36,883 nt of DNA from an uncultured Hyphomicrobiales bacterium (GTDB lineage: Bacteria; Pseudomonadota; Alphaproteobacteria; Rhizobiales; Beijerinckiaceae): the NCBI GenBank assembly GCA_903900975.1, contig CAIUPE010000083.1:1-36883 (forward strand), given 5' to 3'. Under the pieces are notes generated by a model, which saw only the letters and a program-made list of their open reading frames with translations, was not told the origin of the DNA and ran no database searches. Both the position numbers and the translations under genes were made by a program. Shown in pieces: positions 8,901-17,554 of the stretch. Within the stretch, counting starts at the first letter, position 1. The number at the start of each line of letters is the position of its first letter.

Positions 8901-11900
8901 TGCCGCCCTCACGACAGACCAGGTGACCGCGCTTGGCACGCAAAATTTTGCAGCCCTGACATCGATTCAAATTGGCGCGCTCACGACAGCGCAGGTTGTA
9001 GCCCTCACGACCGATGAAATCGGTGCCCTTACCTCGGCTCAGATACCCGGGCTCACCACCGGATCGATTGCAACGCTATCGACCGATCAGATTGCGGCCA
9101 TCGGCACATCGGATTTAACCTTGCTCAGCGCTCGCCAGATTGGCGCGATGTCGAGCGGTCAGATTGCCGCCCTCACAACGGATCAAGTGCCGGCCCTGAC
9201 AACGACGCAAATCGGGGCGCTCGGAACAGGGCAAGTTACCGCCCTGACGACAGATCAGATTGCCAGCCTGACAACGGTGCAAACGCCGGCACTGACCACC
9301 ATGGCGCTAGCTGCCCTATCGACCGCTCAAATTAATGCCATTACGACCGATGACATCGCCGTTCTCGGGTCCAAACAAACGGCATCGCTGACCACAGCTC
9401 AAATCGCATCGCTGACGACCGATCAAATTCAAGCGTTAACGACGAATGATACCGCTGCTCTTATCACCGCTCAAGCGCACGCGCTGACAACGAGCCAGAT
9501 CGTTGCATTGTCAGGTGCTCAATTGGCCTCGCTATCGACAGCCGATGTTGCCGCCCTTTCGACCGCGCAGGTTGCGAGCATCACGTCCACTGATTTTGCA
9601 CAAATGACGACGAGTCAGATCGCGACGCTCAACACCAATCAGGCCGCAAGCCTGACGACCGATGACATCGCCGCGTTGACCACGAGCCAAGCAGCCGCAT
9701 TCAACAGCGCGGCGGTAGCCGCTTTGACAACCGCCGAAATCGGTGCCCTGCCTACGGCCGATCTAGCGGCGATGACGACCAAAGAAATTACCGCGCTCAC
9801 GACAGGGCAAATTGCAGCCTTTTCGACCGATCAAACCGCAGCCTTGTTAACCAACCAGATTGCCGTTTTGAGTGGCACGCAGGCCGCAGCCTTTACCACC
9901 GACTCCATTGCCGCGTTGACGACAAGCCAGATGCCCGTCTTCACGACATCCGCCATCGCTTCCTTGGGCACCAATCAGGTAGCCGCGATCACGACATCCG
10001 ATGTGGTTGTCCTTTCCAATCGCCAGATTGGAGCCTTGGGGTCCAATCAGATTGCTGCACTCACAACAGATCAGGTCGTAGCCCTTACGCCGCACCAGAT
10101 CGGCGTTTTGAATGGTGCTCAGACGAGCGCGATGACAACGGATCAGATTGCCGCGCTCACCACGGGGCAGGCCGCCAGTATCGCGACAGCAGCCCTTGCC
10201 GCCCTCGGAACCAGTCAAATCACCGCCATGACCACGGCGGATCTAGCGGCGTTAACGACCCGACAGGTCGGCGCCGTCACGACCAGCCAGATCGCAGCCC
10301 TCACAACCGACCAAGCGGCGGCATTGACACCGGCGCAAATTGCCAGCCTTAACGCAACGCAAACCCACGCGATCACGACAGCGGATATCGCCAATTTGTC
10401 AGGCTCCCAAGTGGCAGCCTTCACCAACACCGCTTTGTCATCGCTCTCGACCGCGCAGATCGTTGCCATCGGGGCCGCCAATACGCCCTCGTTGACACCG
10501 AAACAGATATCGGCGCTGACCAACGCGCAGACGGCATCCTTGACGACCGATCAAATCGCGGCCTTGACGACCAGCCAAATGCCCGCCTTTACAACCTCTT
10601 CCATCACGTCGTTGACGACAGCCCAAATGGTCAACGTGACAACGGCCGATCTGGCAGCATTGACAACCAAACAAGTGCCCGCGATTGCCGTTCGCGATAT
10701 CGCTGCAATGACCACCGATCAAGTTCAGGCCTTGACCACAACTCAGGTTGGTGTGCTGACGGCATCACAAGCGCATGCATTCACCACCGACAGCATTGTG
10801 GCCTTGACAACCGCACAATCTGCGGCGCTTTCGACCACCGCCATAACAGGCCTTTCAACCAACCAAATCGCTGCGATGCAAACGCAGGATTTCGCCTCGC
10901 TTACAACGGCGCAGGTCAACACGCTTTCCGCAGCACAAGCCACGGCACTGACGACTGATCAAATCGCCGCCTTGCGAACCGATCAGGCTGCCGCCTTGTC
11001 GACCACCGCCTTGCGCGCGCTCTCCACCGACCAAATCCAATCGATCGGCACCGCCGATCTCGCAGCGATGACGACGACCCAAATTCCGTCCATGCTCACC
11101 GCGCAGATGGCAGCGCTGACCACCGATCAGGTGCAAGCCTTGACCACGCAACAGGTCGCAAGTCTCGGTAGCGCTCAAGCCCTGGCATTGACGACTGATC
11201 AGATCCCGGCGCTTACATCGGCGCAAGCCAAAGCGATCACGACGGGCGACCTTACAGCCCTGACCACCGACCAGATCGCGGCGTTCAATACGAGCGATGT
11301 TGCAGCTCTGCTGACCTCCCAGATTCAGGCCCTCACAACAGCCCAAATCGGCGCGCTGACGAGCGATCAAGCCGTGGCGCTCACCACCAGCCAAGTGGCT
11401 ACCCTTGGTGCTGCGCAGGCCGGAGCGTTGTCGACTGCGAACGTCAACGCCCTGTTGACCTCGCAAATCGCCGCCATCAACGACACGGCCATTACCGGTC
11501 TAACAACCGATCAAATGAACGCGTTGACGACGAGCCAGATCCAGGCCCTTAAAACCGATCAAATTGTCGCTTTGACAAGCGCCCAGATCGGCAGTCTATC
11601 GACGGATCAGATCGCAGCATTGACCACCGGTCAGGCCGTATCGCTCACATCCGCGTCAATTGCCGCGCTGGATGTCGATCAAGTGCAAGCCATTACAACG
11701 GCTGATATTGCTGCACTCTCGACGACCCAAATCACGAACCTGTCAACCGCGGAAATCGGCTATCTGGCAACCAACCAGATCGCAGCCCTGACAACAAATG
11801 AAGTCGCCGCGATGGCCCCATCCCAAATGGGCGCGCTAACGGCAGAAGATATCGCAGCGCTCACGACGGCACAGATTGCAACGATCAGCCCAACCCAGCT

Positions 11901-14900
11901 TGGTGGTCTTTCCACCAGTCAGATCGGCGCGTTGACCTCGGTGCAGACGCCTGCCCTCACCACCTCGGTGCTGGTTGCGATGACGAGTGCCCAGATCGAG
12001 GCCGTTGGCACCGATGGAATCGGTGCGCTGACAACGCAACAAATAACGGCTTTGACGACGGCGAACCTCGCAGCGCTGGGTACCGATCAGGTCGCGGCTT
12101 TCAACACCAACCAGATTGCCGCAATAACCTCGTCGCAGATAACCGCACTCTCGACCGATCAATTAAACGTACTTGGCACATCGCAAATCACGGCTCTTCG
12201 CCCGTCTGCTCTGGCTGCGATGACCACCGACCAAATCGTATCGCTTGCCACTGCTGATATCGCCGCGCTTTCGACCACACAAACAGCCACGCTGACCACA
12301 CAGCAGGTCGCGGCGCTGACCACTAATCAAATCGGAGCACTGACGACCAGTCAGATCCATGCGCTCACCTCGCCGCAAATCGCGGCCGTAACAACCAATG
12401 GCATCGCGGCCTTCTCGACCGACCAATTGGGCGCGTTGTCGACGGCGCAAACAGTCGCCTTGACCACGGCTCAGATTGCCGCACTGACAACGGATCAGAT
12501 ATCGGGTCTGTCGACGGGTTCCGTCGCCGCTCTGACGACGGCGCAGATCACCGCCATGACGACCGATAATCTCGCCGCCATGAGCACCGGCCAGATTGCC
12601 GCGCTGAGCGTTGGCGATGCTGATGTCTTAAGCACAACGCAGATTGCGGCTCTGACCACCGATCAAGCGCCATCGCTCACGACAACGGCCTTGGCTTCGC
12701 TGTCGACCAGCCAGACGGCAGCCATCAGCACGGCCGACATTGCTGCGCTTACCACGACCCAGATTTCGAAATTGGCCACGGGCCAAATCGCAGCCCTGAC
12801 GACCGATCAGGCCGCAGCACTTGGCACCGACCAAATTGCAAGCCTCACGACGCGCCAAGTGGTGGCGATGAGCGCCGACGATATTGCAGCCCTGAGCAGC
12901 GCCCAGATTACCGCGCTGACAACAGCGCAAACCACAGTGCTTACAACGGCGCAGGTTGCGACGCTCACGACCGATCAGGCACCTGCGCTTTCGACAGGCC
13001 AGATTCACGCGCTCACGCCAACTCAAATCCCTGCGCTGTCAACCGACGCCGTGGCCTCTTTGTCCACAACCCAATTGGCAGCGCTTACCACCACGCAGAG
13101 CACCGCCTTTACGAGCGCCCAAATCGCCGGCATTACCACCGACCAGATTGCGGGCCTGCCGACCGCGACCGTCGCGGCGCTAACAACAGCCCAAGCCGCC
13201 GCCCTCGGAACGGCGAATGTGGCCGCTATGACCAGCAGTCAGGTCGGGGCCATTACGGTCGGAACGGTGCAAGCGTTCTCGACCGCTCAGATTGCGGCCC
13301 TTACAACCGATCAGGCCCCGGCGCTTTCGACCGCTTCGATTGCAGCCCTTTCGACCGACAAAACCGTGGCACTCGGAACGGCCAATCTCGCCGTGCTCAC
13401 GACCGCGCAAATCAATGCGCTCACGACCAGCCAAATCGGCGCGCTATCGACCGATCAGGTAGCTGCCCTTGGCACCTCGCAAGTCAGCGCACTCGCGACG
13501 CGCCAGATCGTGGCGCTGTCGAACGATGATATCGCGGCGATGACGACGGATCAGATTTCTTCGCTGACCACAGGCCAGACGGCGAATTTGACGACCTCGC
13601 AGATCACCGCCCTTACCACCGATCAATTCGCATCTATGACCACCGACCAGATCGGCTCCTTGACGCGTGGCCAGATTGGCGCACTCACCACCAGCGACGC
13701 CGCTGCTATGACCACGGATCAGTCGGCAGCGCTCGGAACCGCGCAAATCGCTGCTCTATCCAGTGATCAGATTTCGGCCCTCACGAATGGTCAATTGCCG
13801 ACCATGTCGACAACGGCAATCGCCGCGTTGACATCGGCACAATTCGCAGGCGTTGCCGCTGGCACACTTGCCGCACTATCGACCGATCAGGTCGCAGCGC
13901 TCAAAACATCCGTTATCGCAGCGCTCAGCACCGATCAGGTTGCAGCCCTTACAACCGACCAAATCGCCGGCATGGGCACAGCCCAGATCAAGGCCCTGAC
14001 CACCGATGCTATTGCGGCGCTTTCGGATGATGCTGTTTCGGCATTGACAACCGATCAAATCGCCGTGCTGACAACCGCTCAGGTGCCGTTGCTTTCGACC
14101 TCGGGGCTCACAGCCTTGTCGTCGGATCAGATTGGTGCTCTGACCACTAAGCAAATTCCGAGTCTGACGCCTGATCAAACGGCCGCCTTCACGGCGTCGC
14201 AAATGGCTGGGTTAGGCACGGCGGCTATTGCCTCCTTGACCAGCGCCCAATCGGCAACCTTGCAATATAATTCGGTCGCCGCCCTCTCAACGAGCCAACT
14301 CGTGTCCTTGACGACCGCCGATATAGCGGCCTTGACAACTTCGGCGGTGGCCGGATTGGGAACCGATCAGGTTGCAGCCCTCTTGACCAAGCAGATAGCT
14401 GCTATGACGACCGACCAAGTGGCCGCACTGACGACCGACCAGGTGGCCGCACTGGCAACCGCTCAGATCGTTGCGTTGTCGACCGATCAGGTTAATGCCA
14501 TGTCGACGGATGATGTGGCTGCATTGACGACCTTGCAGGTACCCGCTTTGTCCACCCGACAATTGGCCGTGCTCTCGCCAGATGATGTTGCAGCAATGTC
14601 GTCTGATCAAATCGGTGCCCTTTCAACACGTCAGATTCAGGCGCTTTCCAGCGATGCCATCGCCGCGCTGTCAACCGATGCAATTACAGGCCTCAACACG
14701 CTCCAGATTGAAGCGCTCACGACGGCGCAATTTGCGGCCCTTCCGACCAGCAGCATCGAAGCCCTGTCATCGGATCAGGTCGCGGCCTTCACCACTGCCG
14801 ACATTGGCGCCCTGTCAACCGAGCAGATCAGTGTTCTATCCGACCTCCAATCACCGGGTCTGTCGCAATCCGCCCTCGCCGCGTTGACCAGCAGCCAGAT

Positions 14901-15036
14901 TGTCGCCTTCGATTCCGACACACTTGCCGCCCTGTCCGTTACGCAACTTGGCGCGCTGACAACAAGCGCCACAAGCGCCCTCACCGATACCCAGCTTGCG
15001 GCCCTGTCGACCGATCAATTGGCCGTGGTGTCGTGA
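5878..15036 (+). CDS. Giant Thr/Ser-rich octapeptide-repeat protein, main part
   Basis: This frame holds 3,052 residues made entirely of an octad with consensus Q-[IV]-x-[AS]-[LM]-[TS]-T-[DAS]. The ATG at 5878 is internal (third residue of the unit QIMALGTA); the real start is at 4817 across the frameshift. Neighbouring copies use different Thr, Ala and Leu codons, so the repeat is conserved as protein and not as recently duplicated DNA. I saw no Cys or Trp and very few aromatic or basic residues. The gene stops in mid-octad (QLAVVS), with no C-terminal anchor, RTX nonapeptides or LPXTG motif. Non-Gln units starting with Asp or Asn mark blocks of seven or ten octads. A solenoid of short turns is the likely fold. 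Function is unknown to me. Position between fliD and glycosyltransferases, plus the sigma-54 site, suggests a flagellum-associated or surface protein. Confidence 0.85.
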   Translation: MALGTAAIGALTTTQFAALGTTNTAALTNRQIAAINTTQIGALTTDQIVALSTSQIASLTTAQGYALSSGQIAALTTQQIPALQSRVVAALSTDQLSNLSTADIAAMTTNQVKAFTSAQTASLSTDQIGALSTGQSIALSTASIAALTTDQLAALSTSDFSALTARQISVMTTNQVANLISSRLTAMTVSQITAMGSNQIGALTTSQIGEITTNQLAALTTAQIDALKTSQVSAITTDQIGAVTTQQLSVLTSSQARALTTDDVAALSSAQAAAFTTNATANLQTSQIAALNSGQLTSLTTAQISALTMAELAAITTDLISTLKPSQIAALGISQLTSLSTDQIAVLTTGQVNAMSTAGLAALSTGQITALSTTDIAALSSSEVSALTTTQLASLTSDQVPALTSIQMKAMSTGQLVALTTDQVPLITTSALASLNATQVSALTSTQIGALTTDQTSALTNLQIMALTTGQIGALTTDQLAAIKTSQLTSLTSTEIQALGSSQIAALTTDRVVTLTNNQIGAFTTDQIAGFTTDQIAALTTKQLAAFSTAQIASFTTDEIAALGTNQIQSLSSRDVIALTNGEVAAIGTDNIAAMGTGQIAAFTSGQASAFTTDQLNALISQQAAALAISVISNLSTTQLNAITTSDISALTTKQINSLGSSQVAGLTTDQIVALTSSQIASLTTAQANALTSAQVGTLTTSQAQALTANAIGALSSSQIQNLTTADIAALTTHQISAMPTAQLASLTTDQVVALGTAQVVALGSAQSSSLTTDQVAALTTQQAAALTNAALTALSTAQIQNLSTANIAALSTTQTASLTTAQIAALTTDQTVALTTAAVAGLTTAQAKAFTTDQVSALTSGQATALTNAALDAFSTAEISALSTANLALLGTSQISSLTTAQISNLTTDQIGALTTSQASALKTAQIASLGSAQLQALQTGDLASLTTVQTRALTTAEIAALTTDQVQALTTGQIASLGTAQASAFTTDGIAALTTGQIAAFSTAAVAALTTDQVTALGTQNFAALTSIQIGALTTAQVVALTTDEIGALTSAQIPGLTTGSIATLSTDQIAAIGTSDLTLLSARQIGAMSSGQIAALTTDQVPALTTTQIGALGTGQVTALTTDQIASLTTVQTPALTTMALAALSTAQINAITTDDIAVLGSKQTASLTTAQIASLTTDQIQALTTNDTAALITAQAHALTTSQIVALSGAQLASLSTADVAALSTAQVASITSTDFAQMTTSQIATLNTNQAASLTTDDIAALTTSQAAAFNSAAVAALTTAEIGALPTADLAAMTTKEITALTTGQIAAFSTDQTAALLTNQIAVLSGTQAAAFTTDSIAALTTSQMPVFTTSAIASLGTNQVAAITTSDVVVLSNRQIGALGSNQIAALTTDQVVALTPHQIGVLNGAQTSAMTTDQIAALTTGQAASIATAALAALGTSQITAMTTADLAALTTRQVGAVTTSQIAALTTDQAAALTPAQIASLNATQTHAITTADIANLSGSQVAAFTNTALSSLSTAQIVAIGAANTPSLTPKQISALTNAQTASLTTDQIAALTTSQMPAFTTSSITSLTTAQMVNVTTADLAALTTKQVPAIAVRDIAAMTTDQVQALTTTQVGVLTASQAHAFTTDSIVALTTAQSAALSTTAITGLSTNQIAAMQTQDFASLTTAQVNTLSAAQATALTTDQIAALRTDQAAALSTTALRALSTDQIQSIGTADLAAMTTTQIPSMLTAQMAALTTDQVQALTTQQVASLGSAQALALTTDQIPALTSAQAKAITTGDLTALTTDQIAAFNTSDVAALLTSQIQALTTAQIGALTSDQAVALTTSQVATLGAAQAGALSTANVNALLTSQIAAINDTAITGLTTDQMNALTTSQIQALKTDQIVALTSAQIGSLSTDQIAALTTGQAVSLTSASIAALDVDQVQAITTADIAALSTTQITNLSTAEIGYLATNQIAALTTNEVAAMAPSQMGALTAEDIAALTTAQIATISPTQLGGLSTSQIGALTSVQTPALTTSVLVAMTSAQIEAVGTDGIGALTTQQITALTTANLAALGTDQVAAFNTNQIAAITSSQITALSTDQLNVLGTSQITALRPSALAAMTTDQIVSLATADIAALSTTQTATLTTQQVAALTTNQIGALTTSQIHALTSPQIAAVTTNGIAAFSTDQLGALSTAQTVALTTAQIAALTTDQISGLSTGSVAALTTAQITAMTTDNLAAMSTGQIAALSVGDADVLSTTQIAALTTDQAPSLTTTALASLSTSQTAAISTADIAALTTTQISKLATGQIAALTTDQAAALGTDQIASLTTRQVVAMSADDIAALSSAQITALTTAQTTVLTTAQVATLTTDQAPALSTGQIHALTPTQIPALSTDAVASLSTTQLAALTTTQSTAFTSAQIAGITTDQIAGLPTATVAALTTAQAAALGTANVAAMTSSQVGAITVGTVQAFSTAQIAALTTDQAPALSTASIAALSTDKTVALGTANLAVLTTAQINALTTSQIGALSTDQVAALGTSQVSALATRQIVALSNDDIAAMTTDQISSLTTGQTANLTTSQITALTTDQFASMTTDQIGSLTRGQIGALTTSDAAAMTTDQSAALGTAQIAALSSDQISALTNGQLPTMSTTAIAALTSAQFAGVAAGTLAALSTDQVAALKTSVIAALSTDQVAALTTDQIAGMGTAQIKALTTDAIAALSDDAVSALTTDQIAVLTTAQVPLLSTSGLTALSSDQIGALTTKQIPSLTPDQTAAFTASQMAGLGTAAIASLTSAQSATLQYNSVAALSTSQLVSLTTADIAALTTSAVAGLGTDQVAALLTKQIAAMTTDQVAALTTDQVAALATAQIVALSTDQVNAMSTDDVAALTTLQVPALSTRQLAVLSPDDVAAMSSDQIGALSTRQIQALSSDAIAALSTDAITGLNTLQIEALTTAQFAALPTSSIEALSSDQVAAFTTADIGALSTEQISVLSDLQSPGLSQSALAALTSSQIVAFDSDTLAALSVTQLGALTTSATSALTDTQLAALSTDQLAVVS

Positions 15037-15127
15037 TGGTTGGAAATCTGGGCATCATAGAGACTTTATAAACAATTTTATCCTCTAAATGCCCGAAAGT
15101 AGGCGTGTTAGGCGGTTTGGAGTATCG

Positions 15128-17554
15128 GTGTTGCGTGCAAGTGAATCCCCGATTTCGTTGGCGCTCGAAAGCGCCAAACGCGGTACGATGCCGATCGATC
15201 ATCTGTTTGAAGCAGCCGAGCGCGCGACAAATGCCGGACAGGCAAGCGATGCAGCCGAACTCTATCAAGTCTGGTTAGCCTCGACGGTATCGCCAACCGC
15301 ATACGCCGTCTGGTTTAACCTCGGGGTCATCTATGCGGGATTGAACCAGACCGAGGCAGCCGATCACGCCTATCGTCAGGCCATAGCGCAAAACGCCGCT
15401 TTCATCCCAGCCCGCTTGAATCTCGGAACACTCTTGGAACGATGCGGCCGCACCGACGACGCGCTTCAGACGTGGAGCGAAATTCTTGCACTCGATACAG
15501 CCCTTTTGGCATCATCGCGCGAATTTCAAATGCAGACGCTCAACAATATGGGACGCTTGCTCGAAATCTTGAAGCGCTATGATCAAGCTGAAGCCAAACT
15601 GGCGGAAAGCCTGACACTCTCCGCCAACCAGCCCGATGTCCGACAGCATTGGATTCACTTACGGCAAAAACAATGCAAATGGCCGATCAATTCGGGACCC
15701 TTGGCGATGTCAGAGGCAACCTTCATGGCCTCCGGCTCGGCGCTGTCCACACTTAGCCTTTCCGGTAGCCTGAAAATTCAAAAGGATGCTGCCCGTCGCT
15801 TCGTCGAGAAAAAAATCAAAAAGGCTGGCGAGGCACTGGCAAATGCGCAGGGCTATCGGCACAAGCGACTCCGCATCGGCTATGTGTCATCCGATTTTTG
15901 TTTGCATCCGGTCTCACTTTTAACCGTTGAAGTGTTTGAAAAGCACGACCGCGAGCGCTTTGAAATTTTTGGGTTTTGCCATAGTCCCGATGATGGATCA
16001 GAGCTGCGCAAACGCGTAATCGCGGCCTTTGATCATTTTCACAGCATCAAGGCCATGTCGGATGAAGAGGCGGCCCGTCTCATCCGGGCATTTGAAATTG
16101 ATATTTTGATTGATCTTCAAGGCCTCACGTCAGGCGTACGGCCCGATATATTCACTTTCCGCCCGGCGCCCGTACAGGTGACATGGCTCGGGTTTCCGGG
16201 TTCCAGCGGACACCCGCAAATCGACTATGTCCTTTGCGACGAAAGCGTTTTCCCATCCGGATCAGAACACGGCTACACCGAACGGCCGCTTCGCTTGCCC
16301 TATTGTTTTCAGCCGAGCGACAATATGCGGATCGTTGGCAAAACACCGACGCGCGCCGAATGCCATTTGCCAGACCATGCGTTTGTCTATTGTTGCTTCA
16401 ATAATAATTACAAATTCACCCCCGAAATGTTTACCAGCTGGATGCGGATCTTGGCCCGCACACCGGGCAGCGTGCTATGGCTTTTAGCCGACAATGCGTG
16501 GTCGAAAACTAATCTGATCCGCGAAGCAGAGCGACACGGCATCGACGCTAGTCGGCTGATCTTTGCCTCCCGCGTGGCCCCGCCCGATTATCTTGCCCGC
16601 TATCAGTTGGCTGACCTCTTTCTCGACACTTTCCCGTTCAATGCCGGCACAACGGCTAATGACGCACTCTGGATGGGCCTGCCTGTCCTGACCCGTGTTG
16701 GCGAGAGCTTCGCATCGCGCATGGCAGCGAGCTTACTGATGGCTTTGGGCCAGCCTGATTTTATTACATCGTCGAACGCCGACTATGAAGACCGGGCTGT
16801 CGCATGGGCATCCGCGCGCGAGGACCTGGCGAGCCGGCGGCAGGCCCTGCGCGCAGCGCGCACCACTTCGCGCCTCTATGATATGACACTCTTTGTGCGT
16901 GATCTCGAAGCCGCTCTCGTCTCGGCCATCGAAGAAAAGATTGCTCTCGCACCACCGGTTCAGCAAACCTTCCTTCAGATCAACGCAGGCGGCCAGATCA
17001 CAGGTGAAACACTGCCATTGTTCCGATCGACCGAATGGAGCAACGCTTCGCCCGCATGGATTGATGACCTTCAGCCTATAGGACAAGGCGATCACGCATT
17101 GTCGTCTGGCAATGGCAAATCTATTCAAGCGATTTTCCTGAACCATTACCTACCATGCTGCTATACGCATGAGGTTCCGGCTTTGCTCAACCATTGTCTA
17201 ACATCGCTATCGGACACGGGCTTTCTGATCATTACCTGTCCGGATTTTATCACCATCGCCCACGAGATCTTGGCCTATGGCTTGACCCATCCATCTTATT
17301 CCAGCGCGGCCGGGCCCATTGCCCCTATCGACATGATTTTCGGCCATCGCCCTACCCTCGCCGAAGGGCATACCGCGATGGCTCATCATTCCGGCTACAC
17401 CCAAAGCAGCCTTGTGGCCCTGTTATCCGAAGCGGGATTCAAATCCGTGCGTGCCTTGGCCCGGCCCGAGCAATTCGAGTTGGTTGCCGTGGTCACCAAA
17501 GCCGAAACAAATGATGCAACATTTTCCGATTTGCTGACCAGGATTTTCCATTGA
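15128..17554 (+). CDS. TPR protein with OGT-like GT41 domain and C-terminal methyltransferase-like domain
   Basis: The likely role is transfer of a sugar from a nucleotide donor to Ser/Thr of a cytoplasmic protein. With the start used (GTG 15128, GGAG at 15119-15122) it has 808 aa: TPR helices (about 20-200), a GT41 domain (about 245-600) and a methyltransferase-like domain (about 614-800). The GT41 part follows O-GlcNAc transferase closely: GYVSSDFCLHPV with the conserved His, SPDDGSELR, RPAPVQVTWLGFPGSSG, FNNNYKFTP with the UDP-contacting Lys, and DLFLDTFPFNAGTTANDALW. The C-terminal domain shows FGHRPTLAEGHTAMAHHSGY and GFLIITCPD, but its SAM motif I is weak (INAGG), so activity is doubtful. 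Other possible starts are ATG 15089 and ATG 15188. It follows the giant Thr/Ser repeat gene and overlaps the next gene by three bases, so that repeat protein is a candidate substrate. Confidence 0.85.
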   Translation: MLRASESPISLALESAKRGTMPIDHLFEAAERATNAGQASDAAELYQVWLASTVSPTAYAVWFNLGVIYAGLNQTEAADHAYRQAIAQNAAFIPARLNLGTLLERCGRTDDALQTWSEILALDTALLASSREFQMQTLNNMGRLLEILKRYDQAEAKLAESLTLSANQPDVRQHWIHLRQKQCKWPINSGPLAMSEATFMASGSALSTLSLSGSLKIQKDAARRFVEKKIKKAGEALANAQGYRHKRLRIGYVSSDFCLHPVSLLTVEVFEKHDRERFEIFGFCHSPDDGSELRKRVIAAFDHFHSIKAMSDEEAARLIRAFEIDILIDLQGLTSGVRPDIFTFRPAPVQVTWLGFPGSSGHPQIDYVLCDESVFPSGSEHGYTERPLRLPYCFQPSDNMRIVGKTPTRAECHLPDHAFVYCCFNNNYKFTPEMFTSWMRILARTPGSVLWLLADNAWSKTNLIREAERHGIDASRLIFASRVAPPDYLARYQLADLFLDTFPFNAGTTANDALWMGLPVLTRVGESFASRMAASLLMALGQPDFITSSNADYEDRAVAWASAREDLASRRQALRAARTTSRLYDMTLFVRDLEAALVSAIEEKIALAPPVQQTFLQINAGGQITGETLPLFRSTEWSNASPAWIDDLQPIGQGDHALSSGNGKSIQAIFLNHYLPCCYTHEVPALLNHCLTSLSDTGFLIITCPDFITIAHEILAYGLTHPSYSSAAGPIAPIDMIFGHRPTLAEGHTAMAHHSGYTQSSLVALLSEAGFKSVRALARPEQFELVAVVTKAETNDATFSDLLTRIFH
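15158..15177 (+). other. Perfect 8-bp hairpin near the 5' end of the GT41 gene
   Basis: TTGGCGCT (15158-15165) pairs with AGCGCCAA (15170-15177) around a CGAA tetraloop. No T-run follows, so it is not a standard terminator. It lies about 120 bases after the stop of the giant gene and, depending on the start used, within the first codons or the leader of the glycosyltransferase. It could attenuate read-through or affect translation. Confidence 0.45.

Larger units (their letters stand above)
5009..15036 (+). repeat. About 418 tandem 24-base (8-residue) coding repeats
   Basis: From the first unit (GIAALSTS) to the last partial unit (QLAVVS) there are 3,342 residues after repair, or 417 full octads plus six residues, so the net register is never lost. 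I split units 1-57 (5009-6375) and a run of 138 units (8056-11367) by hand and found no irregular unit. The repeat is degenerate at the DNA level, unlike a microsatellite. Confidence 0.9.

Noticed and set aside
10855-11466. Long antisense reading frames across the giant gene (for example 203 aa here, and many others of 60-130 aa)
   Set aside because: The 24-base coding period keeps stop codons out of an antisense frame over long runs; the products are Arg/Gly/Cys-rich mirror images of the octad with no starts or domains of their own.
5009-15036. 24-base periodic repeats resembling a CRISPR or satellite array
   Set aside because: The period is in-frame coding, the copies differ at third codon positions, and there are no spacers of constant length between identical repeats.
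4817-15036. RTX-type adhesin or type I secretion substrate
   Set aside because: No GGxGxDxxx nonapeptides, no C-terminal secretion signal, and no HlyB/HlyD/TolC genes in the window.
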